DNA of 5,976 nucleotides from Clostridiales bacterium (GTDB lineage: Bacteria; Bacillota; Clostridia; Lutisporales; Lutisporaceae), in NCBI GenBank assembly GCA_012522255.1, contig JAAYKT010000353.1:1-5976 (forward strand), given 5' to 3'. Positions 1 through 5,941 of this stretch are shown here, in pieces. The position numbers and the translations under genes were made by a program. The notes under the pieces were generated by a model. It saw nothing but the letters and a program-made list of their open reading frames with translations. It did not search any database and was not told the origin of the DNA. Numbering within the stretch: position 1 is the stretch's first letter; every line of letters starts with the position of its first letter.

Positions 1-580
1 CACCTTTGGCACCTAAAGCTGGGAATCCGAATTTTCCGAATATAAGTACATAATCACCCACTATATTAAAAGTATTTGCAACTAAAGCCGCCAACATAGG
101 AACAACGGCATTACCCGCCGCCCTGAGAACCGATGTTGTTATCATCTGGGGTATCAAAAAAAATAGTCCTATAAATACAATTCTGGTATATTGAGTGCCT
201 ATATCTATGACCATCTGATCCTTAACTATTGTCAAAAAAATAGTTTTGGAAGATATTATCCCTAAAATACCTATTATAAAAGCTATAATCGCCCCAAGGC
301 TCAAAGATAGCCCGGATATATACTCGGCTCTTTCAATATCCTTTGCACCGATATTTCTTGCTATCAAAGCAGTGGCACCCACTCCTATAGCTCCTATTAT
401 ATGTGCCATGGTAAACATTATCGAGGCACCCAGATTGACCCCGGACATATCAGCAGGGGTAAGCCTGCCTACCATTGCCGTATCCACGGTCCAAACAAGG
501 GTATGCAGTAACATTTCTGCAATTGCGGGTATGGCCAATTTAAATATTTGTTTATCTATAGCTTTTTCTTTTAATGTCAT
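1..580 (-). CDS. MATE family efflux transporter, N-terminal part (runs off window)
   Basis: This is the first 193 residues of a multidrug and toxic compound extrusion (MATE) transporter, an inner-membrane antiporter that exports organic cations or other small molecules using a Na+ or H+ gradient. Family members are about 450 residues, so roughly 40% is present and the 3' end lies beyond position 1. Visible family signatures are TVDTAMVGRL (residues 31-40, end of TM1), a glycine-rich second membrane segment ending GVGATALIARNIGAKD (66-81), and RAAGNAVVPM (153-162) leading into ANTFNIVGDYVLIFG (168-182) and GFPALGAKG at the cut. The start is set by GGAGG five bases upstream of ATG; an in-frame ATG four codons earlier overlaps that site and is unlikely. 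It lies 82 nt after the EamA permease and may be the last gene of the operon or have its own promoter. The substrate cannot be told from sequence. Confidence 0.93.
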   Translation of the reverse strand, partial: MTLKEKAIDKQIFKLAIPAIAEMLLHTLVWTVDTAMVGRLTPADMSGVNLGASIMFTMAHIIGAIGVGATALIARNIGAKDIERAEYISGLSLSLGAIIAFIIGILGIISSKTIFLTIVKDQMVIDIGTQYTRIVFIGLFFLIPQMITTSVLRAAGNAVVPMLAALVANTFNIVGDYVLIFGKFGFPALGAKG

Positions 581-585
581 ATTTT

Positions 586-590
586 CCTCC
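586..590 (-). promoter_or_regulatory. Shine-Dalgarno site that fixes the MATE start
   Basis: GGAGG lies five bases before the ATG at 580-578. It overlaps the alternative in-frame ATG at 592-590, which has no comparable site of its own, so the downstream ATG is preferred. Confidence 0.75.
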
Positions 591-603
591 ATGAAACTAA
601 AGA

Positions 604-633
604 CTTATAATCTTAATCTGCATTCCATATCAG
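604..633 (-). promoter_or_regulatory. Weak candidate promoter for the MATE gene
   Basis: On the minus strand CTGATA (628-633, 4 of 6 matches to the -35 consensus) and TATAAG (604-609, 5 of 6 matches to the -10 consensus) are separated by 18 bases. They would place a transcript start near 597, just upstream of the Shine-Dalgarno site. In AT-rich DNA such matches occur by chance, and the gap shows no terminator, so read-through from the EamA gene is equally possible. Confidence 0.28.
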
Positions 634-662
634 TGAAATTTCTTAAACAAAAACTGAAAATT

Positions 663-1520
663 TTAGAGACTTTCACCTACATCAGCTTTTTTGTTAACAT
701 ATATGCTCCTTACAGTAACCGATGAAAGCACAACCAATCCACCGATTATTGCAAACAATGTGGGCTTTTCCCCGGAAAAGAAAAATACCCAAATAGGATT
801 TAAAATAGGCTCAACTACAGTTATGAGTATCGCCTCGATAGCTGAAATATGTTTCATGGACAGGGCATAAAATATATAAGCCATCCCAAGTTGAAATACT
901 CCCAACAGAATTAATCCGATAATACTTCTCAAATCAGGCATAGACTTAAGAATAAAAGGTATTGCCACAATAAATGTAAGTATATTACCCAACAATGCGG
1001 TTTCTACAGGGGATCCGTCTTTTTGAAGTCTTAAAGCTATTGTGACGCATGCTAAAAAGAAACCGCTGACTACAGCAATTACGTTCCCCAGCATGTTACC
1101 CACACCTACGTCATCTACAAAAAAAAGTATCATCCCTGCAAATACAAAACCCATGGTGATCCAATCATATCGGTAAATGTTTTCTTTTAAAAGCCACGCA
1201 CTGAGCAGTGCTACAAAAACCGGCGCGGTAAACTGCAGCAAAATAGCATTGGCAGAGGTTGTCAATTTGTTTGCGGTAACAAACAGTATAACTGTGGCAG
1301 CATAACAAATGGCACCTCCAATTTGTGCCCTTGACATTGTTATTTTAGGTTTCTTCACATACGCCAAAACCACAAAAGAGGCGATAAAACTTCTGCTTCC
1401 CGCTATCGCCAATGGATTCCAATTCACAAGTTTTATTAAGACTCCCGCTGTGCTCCATAATACTGAAGCAATAATCAGGTATATTATCGATTTTACTCTG
1501 TCGTTCTTAAATGAAAACAT
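663..1520 (-). CDS. EamA / drug-metabolite transporter (DMT) superfamily permease
   Basis: A 285-residue integral membrane protein with two tandem EamA repeats (about residues 11-136 and 144-273), giving the usual ten-helix DMT fold. The family carries amino acids, nucleotide sugars and other small metabolites across the cytoplasmic membrane, often as exporters. Repeat signatures are the SVLWSTAGVLIK segment in TM1 (19-30), TTSANAILLQFTAPVFVALL (87-106) closing on LLKE, and the matching HISAIEAILITVVEPILNPI (224-243) closing on GEKPT in repeat 2. Length is typical. The chosen ATG has GGGGTG eight bases upstream and begins 20 nt after the dipeptidase stop codon, which indicates cotranscription and possibly translational coupling. 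A TTG start at 1556 would overlap the dipeptidase and add 12 non-hydrophobic residues, so I reject it. Export or import of an amino acid or peptide-derived product fits the neighbours, but the substrate is not determinable. Confidence 0.92.
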   Translation of the reverse strand: MFSFKNDRVKSIIYLIIASVLWSTAGVLIKLVNWNPLAIAGSRSFIASFVVLAYVKKPKITMSRAQIGGAICYAATVILFVTANKLTTSANAILLQFTAPVFVALLSAWLLKENIYRYDWITMGFVFAGMILFFVDDVGVGNMLGNVIAVVSGFFLACVTIALRLQKDGSPVETALLGNILTFIVAIPFILKSMPDLRSIIGLILLGVFQLGMAYIFYALSMKHISAIEAILITVVEPILNPIWVFFFSGEKPTLFAIIGGLVVLSSVTVRSIYVNKKADVGESL

Positions 1521-1528
1521 CTTATTTA

Positions 1529-1534
1529 CACCCC
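1529..1534 (-). promoter_or_regulatory. Shine-Dalgarno site that fixes the EamA start
   Basis: GGGGTG sits eight bases before the ATG at 1520-1518, inside the 20-nt gap after the dipeptidase stop at 1543-1541. It supports this ATG over the TTG at 1556. Confidence 0.65.
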
Positions 1535-1540
1535 ACAAAC

Positions 1541-2509
1541 CTAATTCTTCCCCCAATATCTTTCAAAAAACTTCTCGGCATTTTTAAAGCAAATCGCCTC
1601 AATTTCATTAGAGGAAAACTTAGCCGCTTCTAAAGCTTCTACTAATTTTGGTAAATCCTGTGCGCCCTTTAATTCCAAGTCCCCTTCAATTCCGTCATAA
1701 TCAGTGCCAAGCCCGACTACTTCCAATCCGCCGACTTTGGTTATGTGCTTGATATGCCTTATCATTCCCTCCATGTTGCTCTTACCATCAAGGTTTAAAA
1801 AATCACCGCAAAAATTAATTCCTGTTATACCACCTTTATCTGCAAGTTTTTTTATCATATCATCGGTGAGGTTCCTTGACACATCACATATACTTCTTGC
1901 ATTTGAATGTGTCGCCATGAAAGGTCTTTTACCATGTCTATATATATCATAAAAACCTCCATCGGATAAATGTGATACATCTACGATTATACCTAATTCA
2001 TCCATTCTTTCAAGAGCCTCCAAGCCGAAAGGCTTCAAACCTTGATTTTGATAATTATATTCAAAGTTGGGATAACCTATACAGTTTTCATAATTCCAGG
2101 TAAGAGTAATTACCCTTACACCTTTTTCATATAAATCATCAAGCATATCTATATTGTTTTCTATAATTCCACCTTCTTCAATGGTTAAAAAAGCAGAAAG
2201 TTTACTGCATTTTTTATTGCTTAGATAATCATTGTAAGATTTTGCTACTGCAATATCTTCTTCGTTACCCTTTATACCCTCATTAAATATTTCTATCATT
2301 GCCAAGGCATCACCATAGTAACTTTTTGTATATGGTCTTTTACCTAAGTCTACATAACATGCAAACATCTGAGCTGTATATCCGGATTTTCTCAGCCTCA
2401 TTATATCTACATGACCGTTGTTCTGTAACAGTGTTTCAATCCGGTTTTCTTTTTCTTTTAAGATAAACAATCTTCCCAATGTATCTACATGAAAATCTAT
2501 TATATGTAT
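1541..2509 (-). CDS. Membrane-dipeptidase (renal dipeptidase) family protein, peptidase M19, with probable ATA start
   Basis: A zinc-dependent dipeptidase of family M19, which cleaves a broad range of dipeptides, including some with D-residues at the C-terminal side. Numbering from the proposed ATA start (322 residues, normal for bacterial members), the binuclear zinc ligands are all visible: H7-V-D9, E112 in EEGG, H180 in DVSHLSD and H201 in ATHSNAR. The catalytic-site Asp is D270 in GLGTDYDG, and the SRNLTDD segment is also typical. No signal peptide is seen, so it is probably cytoplasmic. The HxD motif lies upstream of the first standard start (TTG at 2479-2477), and an in-frame TGA at 2527-2525 closes the frame. 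No ATG, GTG or TTG lies between them, so initiation is assigned to ATA at 2509-2507, nine bases after AAGGAG. A start-codon mutation or base-call error is the alternative. It follows the amidohydrolase by about 90 nt and precedes the permease by 20 nt. Confidence 0.88.
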   Translation of the reverse strand: MHIIDFHVDTLGRLFILKEKENRIETLLQNNGHVDIMRLRKSGYTAQMFACYVDLGKRPYTKSYYGDALAMIEIFNEGIKGNEEDIAVAKSYNDYLSNKKCSKLSAFLTIEEGGIIENNIDMLDDLYEKGVRVITLTWNYENCIGYPNFEYNYQNQGLKPFGLEALERMDELGIIVDVSHLSDGGFYDIYRHGKRPFMATHSNARSICDVSRNLTDDMIKKLADKGGITGINFCGDFLNLDGKSNMEGMIRHIKHITKVGGLEVVGLGTDYDGIEGDLELKGAQDLPKLVEALEAAKFSSNEIEAICFKNAEKFFERYWGKN

Positions 2510-2518
2510 GACTACCCA

Positions 2519-2524
2519 CTCCTT
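2519..2524 (-). promoter_or_regulatory. Shine-Dalgarno site pointing to the ATA start of the dipeptidase
   Basis: AAGGAG lies nine bases upstream of ATA (2509-2507) and 39 bases upstream of the first standard start, TTG at 2479-2477. Its position supports initiation at the ATA, giving the N-terminus MHIIDFHVDTL, rather than at the TTG. Confidence 0.65.
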
Positions 2525-2565
2525 TCAAACAAATCCCGTATTAGAAATCTATGATTTATTTTTTT

Positions 2566-2594
2566 AGTATATCATTATATAATCTAATTTACCA
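2566..2594 (-). promoter_or_regulatory. Candidate internal promoter before the dipeptidase
   Basis: In the 90-nt gap after the amidohydrolase, the minus strand carries TGATATACT, an extended -10 (TG, one base, TATACT at 2566-2571). A poor -35, TGGTAA, lies 17 bases upstream at 2589-2594. An overlapping TATAAT at 2574-2579 is an alternative -10. A start near 2559 would give a leader of about 50 nt. The gap is very AT-rich, so this is tentative; it has no convincing terminator hairpin. Confidence 0.3.
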
Positions 2595-2599
2595 TAGCC

Positions 2600-4186
2600 C
2601 TAAGCCATCCCGTCTCCATATACTACTTTTCCATCTACCACTGTTGTTATTACTTTTATATCCTTTATCGACTCGGCCGCGACAGTAAAAACATCTTTAT
2701 TCAAAATAACGAAGTCTGCCTTTTTCCCTTGTTCCAAGGTGCCCCGTATAATTTCATCACAAGTTGCAAATGCCGGGCTTTGGGTATAAGCCTTAATCGC
2801 ATCATAAACAGATACCTTTTCTTCTTTATAGAAAGGTGTTGCATCCTTAACCCTTTGCCTGCTCACAGCTGCATATATACCGATAAAAGGATTCAAATCC
2901 TCTACCGGCGAATCCGAACCAAAAGTCAGAACCGCTCCACTATTTAACAGGCTTTGAAAAGGATAAGCCCACCTCCCCCGCTTACCCCAAAATTTGTTGA
3001 TCAGATCAACATCCTCTAATAAATGTATAGGTTGAACAGATGCAATAACACCAAGTGTTGCAAATCTTTTTATATCTTTTTGGCACAATATCTGTGCATG
3101 TTCTATTCTATGTCTTAACCCTTTAGATTCTAATTGACACTTTTCAAAAATATCCAAAACTTCCTGGTTAGCTCTGTCGCCGATGGCATGTACCGCAACG
3201 GGGAAACCCAAACTGATGCTTTTTCTTATGTTTTCATCAAGCCCTTTGCCACATTCTATATGCATCCCCTTATGCCCCGGCCGTCCTATATAATCTTCTG
3301 TCATCCATGCACTTTGGGAACCCAAAGAACCATCGGCAAATAATTTAATTGCACCCAATCTCATAAAATCATTTTTAAAATCTTTGCCTATGCCTGTTCT
3401 TATTATTTCTTCCATTATTGATAATGTGGGATTCAAGGTAAATCTCAGCTTTAACAAATCTTTGTCTCTAATCCGCCTAAGGGCATTGACTAAAGTGTTA
3501 AAAGAACTGTCATTTTGTAATGACATACTATGTACTGCAGTAAAACCCAACGAATGTGAATTCTGTATGCCGCTCATCAAAGCATCTTCTATTACATTTT
3601 CAGTTGGGTAAGGTATAATCCCTTTAACAAGGCTCTGTGCGTTCTCTTTCAATATCCCCGTAAGCTCGCCCTTTGATTTTTCTATTTCTCCGCCTTCAAT
3701 AAAAGTTTCATTATCAATTTTAGCTTTATAAAGTGCAAGGCTATTCACCCATGAGGTATGACAGTCTTTACTTATCAAATAAACGGGATTATCGGGCGCC
3801 GCCTTATCAAGGGCATCTTTGTTTGGAAAATTGTCGCCCCAAAGGCTTTTATCCCATCCGCCTCCGGTTATCCAATCACCGGGTTTCGTATCTTTAACCT
3901 TTTCCTTAATTATTTCTTTACATTTCTCTATACTTTTGACTCCCCTAAGGGAGACCTCATTTAATGACAAACTATAATCCAAAAAGTGTATGTGAGAGTC
4001 TGTCATTCCGGGTATTATTGTTCGACTGTCTGCATCCCATACAATATCTTTACTTGATATATTCATTTTTAATTCTTTATAATCGCCTAAAGCAATAATC
4101 CTATCATTTTCCATAATCATACTGTTATAAACAGAATTAAACCTATCCATACTATGTATTTTTGCATTGCTTATTAATATTTTCAT
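2600..4186 (-). CDS. Amidohydrolase family 3 (YtcJ-like) metal-dependent hydrolase
   Basis: A 528-residue metal-dependent hydrolase of the amidohydrolase superfamily, YtcJ group. Characterised relatives include an N-substituted formamide deformylase; most members have unknown substrates, usually C-N (amide) bonds. A small beta-sandwich half at the N-terminus (about 1-60) and its C-terminal completion (about 485-525, ending KADFVILNKDVF and VVDGKVVYG) flank the TIM barrel. Metal and catalytic motifs are intact: PGMTDSHIHF (H65, H67), IKLFADGSLGSQSA (K281), AVHAIGDRA (H333), RHRIEHAQ (H363) and TFGSDSPVEDLNPF (D425). GGGWD (108-112) and KDCHTSWVNS (140-149) are also family-typical. No signal peptide is seen, so it is likely cytoplasmic. 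The ATG follows GGGGGA by four bases. It lies 42 nt after butyrate kinase, without a terminator, so it is probably second in the operon. The pairing with a dipeptidase suggests an amide or acyl-amino-acid substrate, which is inference. Confidence 0.93.
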   Translation of the reverse strand: MKILISNAKIHSMDRFNSVYNSMIMENDRIIALGDYKELKMNISSKDIVWDADSRTIIPGMTDSHIHFLDYSLSLNEVSLRGVKSIEKCKEIIKEKVKDTKPGDWITGGGWDKSLWGDNFPNKDALDKAAPDNPVYLISKDCHTSWVNSLALYKAKIDNETFIEGGEIEKSKGELTGILKENAQSLVKGIIPYPTENVIEDALMSGIQNSHSLGFTAVHSMSLQNDSSFNTLVNALRRIRDKDLLKLRFTLNPTLSIMEEIIRTGIGKDFKNDFMRLGAIKLFADGSLGSQSAWMTEDYIGRPGHKGMHIECGKGLDENIRKSISLGFPVAVHAIGDRANQEVLDIFEKCQLESKGLRHRIEHAQILCQKDIKRFATLGVIASVQPIHLLEDVDLINKFWGKRGRWAYPFQSLLNSGAVLTFGSDSPVEDLNPFIGIYAAVSRQRVKDATPFYKEEKVSVYDAIKAYTQSPAFATCDEIIRGTLEQGKKADFVILNKDVFTVAAESIKDIKVITTVVDGKVVYGDGMA

Positions 4187-4228
4187 ATTATCCCCCGTAA
4201 CTCGGCAAATTTTTAAAATAAATATCTA

Positions 4229-5305
4229 TTACACATACACCTTCAAATCCTCTTCTCCCCTTAAAACTCTCAATAAACCTTGAGCCATCGCATCCATCTC
4301 ATTTTCCCCGGGGTAAACTTTAACCGGTGCAATAAACTTTACCCTTTCTATAATCCATGAAACAAATATATTATCATAGGCGAGACCTCCCGTAAGTATT
4401 ACAGAATCCACTTCACCTTTTAATACAGCAGCTGCAGCACCAATTTCCTTGGAAATCTGATACGCCATTGTCTCATAAATAAGTTTGGCATATCCGTCCC
4501 CATCTCCTATACGCTTTTGTATTTCCCTGCCATCATTTGTACCCAAATAAGCTGCCAAGCCGCCGCCACCGGTAATTTTTCTTTTTATCTCTTCTTTGGT
4601 ATATTTACCGGAAAAACACATATCAACCAAGGATCCCGCAGGCACTCCCCCCGATCTTTCCGGTGAAAAGGGCCCGTCCCCATCCAATGCATTATTTATA
4701 TCTATTATTCTTCCCTTTTTGTGAGTCCCAATGGATATACCGCCTCCCAAGTGAGCTACAATAAAATTATAGTCACTGTATTTACCGTCTAATTCTTTTG
4801 CCGCCAATCTTGCCGCGGCTTTCTGATTTAAAGGATGATCCTTTGATTTTCTGATTATTTCCGGTATGCCTGAAATTCTTGCATATTCGTCCAGTTCATC
4901 CACAACAACAGGGTCTACGACATAAGAAGTTATAGCTAATTCACTTGCAATCGAATGGGCTATTATTGCACCCAAATTGGAAGCATGTTGCCCCAAGACC
5001 CCTATCCTCAAATCTTCGATCATAGCACTGTTGACTCTATATGTACCGCCCTCGACAGGTTTCATATTGCCGCCTCTGCCTACTATGGCACTGATTTCGG
5101 ATAATGCCACGCCATTTTCCCTTATTGTTCCCAATATAATGTTTTTTCTGAATTCATACTGATCACTTATTTTATTGTACATTCTCAGTTCCTCTGCAGA
5201 GTGGGATATATTTTTTATAAATATAGATCTATCGTTTTCGTAAAACGCTATTTTTGCAGAAGTTGCACCGGGGTTTATTACCAAAATTTTAAAAACAGAT
5301 TCCAT
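4229..5305 (-). CDS. buk: Butyrate kinase (EC 2.7.2.7)
   Basis: Catalyses butyryl-phosphate + ADP = butyrate + ATP, the substrate-level phosphorylation step of clostridial butyrate fermentation; relatives also use isobutyrate and other branched acids. The 358 residues are the normal length and cover the whole ASKHA acetate/butyrate kinase fold. Motifs are INPGATSAKIAFYEN (10-24, phosphate-binding loop), VGRGG (75-79), LGQHASNLGAIIAH (104-117), DPVVVDELDEY (131-141), AHLGGGISIGTHKKGR (184-199), LDGDGPFSPERSGGVP (207-222), LTGGLAY (304-310) and PGENEMDAMAQGLLRVLRGE (332-351). GGAGG six bases before the ATG makes the start secure. The commonly conserved Ser of the first loop is Ala14 here. It appears to be the first gene of an operon, behind an extended -10 promoter. 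No phosphate butyryltransferase gene is next to it, which is unusual. A kinase acting on another short or branched acyl-phosphate is possible. Confidence 0.95.
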   Translation of the reverse strand: MESVFKILVINPGATSAKIAFYENDRSIFIKNISHSAEELRMYNKISDQYEFRKNIILGTIRENGVALSEISAIVGRGGNMKPVEGGTYRVNSAMIEDLRIGVLGQHASNLGAIIAHSIASELAITSYVVDPVVVDELDEYARISGIPEIIRKSKDHPLNQKAAARLAAKELDGKYSDYNFIVAHLGGGISIGTHKKGRIIDINNALDGDGPFSPERSGGVPAGSLVDMCFSGKYTKEEIKRKITGGGGLAAYLGTNDGREIQKRIGDGDGYAKLIYETMAYQISKEIGAAAAVLKGEVDSVILTGGLAYDNIFVSWIIERVKFIAPVKVYPGENEMDAMAQGLLRVLRGEEDLKVYV

Positions 5306-5353
5306 GTACCCCCTCCGTTATTGTTTTCTACCTAATTGCTTGGATGCAGCTTC
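5306..5353 (-). other. 5' leader of the butyrate kinase transcript
   Basis: If transcription begins about seven bases after the extended -10, a leader of roughly 48 nt precedes the butyrate kinase ATG. It carries the Shine-Dalgarno site GGAGG (5312-5316). I see no stable hairpin, leader peptide or known riboswitch motif in it. Confidence 0.4.
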
Positions 5354-5359
5354 ATTTTT

Positions 5360-5368
5360 ATTATACCA
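5360..5368 (-). promoter_or_regulatory. Extended -10 promoter of the butyrate kinase operon
   Basis: The minus strand reads TGGTATAAT: a perfect -10 hexamer TATAAT (5360-5365) preceded by TG with one base between, the extended -10 form. No good -35 lies 16-18 bases upstream (AACTTA at 17), consistent with reliance on the extended element or an activator. It sits downstream of the terminator of the preceding gene and about 55 bases before the butyrate kinase start. Confidence 0.6.
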
Positions 5369-5374
5369 ATCTAT

Positions 5375-5386
5375 CTTATATATAAG
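5375..5386. repeat. 12-bp perfect palindrome in the butyrate kinase promoter region
   Basis: CTTATATATAAG is its own reverse complement and lies between the larger TTGGTA palindrome and the extended -10. Being almost entirely A/T it could be chance, but its place in the spacer region of the promoter makes a regulator site possible. Confidence 0.35.
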
Positions 5387-5391
5387 TTCAT

Positions 5392-5405
5392 TTGGTATAT
5401 ACCAA
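5392..5405. promoter_or_regulatory. 14-bp perfect palindrome, candidate operator or activator site
   Basis: TTGGTATATACCAA is a perfect 14-bp inverted repeat, centred about 45 bases upstream of the predicted transcript start. Its half-site TTGGTATA occurs again, in the same orientation, at 5362-5369 overlapping the extended -10, where the 14-bp window matches the palindrome at 10 of 14 positions. One site upstream plus one over the -10 is a common arrangement for a dimeric transcription factor. I do not recognise the regulator family. Confidence 0.45.
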
Positions 5406-5411
5406 GAATTC

Positions 5412-5449
5412 AATAATTTAATAAAGGCGAAGAATAATTTTCTTCGCCT
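5412..5449 (-). terminator. Rho-independent terminator after the acidic hypothetical gene
   Basis: On the minus strand a perfect 10-bp stem, AGGCGAAGAA paired with TTCTTCGCCT (5440-5449 and 5425-5434), encloses the 5-nt loop AATTA. It is followed by the T-rich TTATTAAATTATT. It begins 14 bases after the stop codon of the gene ending at 5464 and separates that transcript from the butyrate kinase operon. The T tract is interrupted, so some read-through is possible. The other orientation lacks a useful T tract. Confidence 0.85.
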
Positions 5450-5463
5450 CATAAAAATTCTAA

Positions 5464-5940
5464 TCATTCCATCTCCACAAGTATTTTGCCTTCCTTATCA
5501 TAAATTCCTTCATCATCAATTTGAACATAACCGTCAGTTGCATCACACAAAAAATCCAAGAGACAATTTAAAAAGTCCCACCCTTTTTCAGTAATATCGT
5601 CATCAACATCAAAAGCATATATTTGTACCGCATTAGTTATTATTTCAACCGCTTTCTTTTGTTCTTTATCAGTAAGTATCTCGTTTAAAGCCTCCAAGAA
5701 CTCCTGTTTTTCTTCTTCAAATATTGTGTCTTTTTCAGCCAGATTTCTCTCTAACCTTATCGGCTCACTATCCGAGTCATATTCAAGCATAAGATGCTTC
5801 CAGTCTTTTTCGTCAAAATCTTCATCATATTTCCCGGGAAATGTCGAGAACTCGAATCCTGCTTCCAATAATTCTTCACATAAGGCATACCTTGAAGGAA
5901 AATCCTCATCCTGGGAAAATACCCTGACATAAAAACTCAT
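5464..5940 (-). CDS. Small acidic protein of unknown function
   Basis: I do not recognise a named family with certainty. The 158-residue product is strongly acidic (about 45 Asp/Glu against 15 Lys/Arg) and has no signal peptide or membrane segment, so it is probably a soluble cytoplasmic protein. It opens with a short beta-like strand (SFYVRVFSQ, 2-10). A predicted helix follows (RYALCEELLEAGFEF, 17-31), then an acidic linker with W47, a charged helical middle (about 66-97), an ITNAVQIYAFDV segment (101-112), and a C-terminal hairpin-like GYVQIDDEGIYDKEGKILVE (137-156). The start is firm: AGGAGG lies eight bases before the ATG. That Shine-Dalgarno site falls in a possible hairpin. The gene has its own terminator, so it belongs to an upstream transcript and not to the butyrate kinase operon. 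Its balanced codon use and good start make it a real gene. Confidence 0.8.
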   Translation of the reverse strand: MSFYVRVFSQDEDFPSRYALCEELLEAGFEFSTFPGKYDEDFDEKDWKHLMLEYDSDSEPIRLERNLAEKDTIFEEEKQEFLEALNEILTDKEQKKAVEIITNAVQIYAFDVDDDITEKGWDFLNCLLDFLCDATDGYVQIDDEGIYDKEGKILVEME

Positions 5941-5941
5941 T

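Noticed and set aside
581..662. Intrinsic terminator between EamA and MATE genes
   Set aside because: The gap is T-rich but I find only weak, mismatched complementarity (around AAATTTTC and GAAATTTC) and no stem followed by a T tract.
246..725. Plus-strand open frame of 159 codons
   Set aside because: It is antisense to the MATE gene and its product is an artefact of the reversed hydrophobic codons, with no family resemblance. The other plus-strand open frames (for example 1309-1587, 1704-1952, 3134-3343 and 5304-5594) are rejected for the same reason.
1521..1556. A longer EamA permease starting at TTG 1556
   Set aside because: It would overlap the dipeptidase C-terminus by 16 bases and adds 12 residues before the natural DMT N-terminus. 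The ATG at 1520 has a well-placed GGGGTG site.
2400..2420. A second HVD triplet in the dipeptidase (NGHVDIMRL) as the zinc HxD motif
   Set aside because: This segment corresponds to the family's conserved 'vDlpRLreGg..aQ' region that follows the real HxD motif. The true motif is IDFHVDT near the N-terminus, at 2491-2483.
2996..3010. Perfect inverted repeat GTTGATC-A-GATCAAC
   Set aside because: It lies deep inside the amidohydrolase coding sequence, encodes an ordinary family-consistent stretch (VDLIN), and has no promoter or second copy nearby; chance is the simplest explanation.
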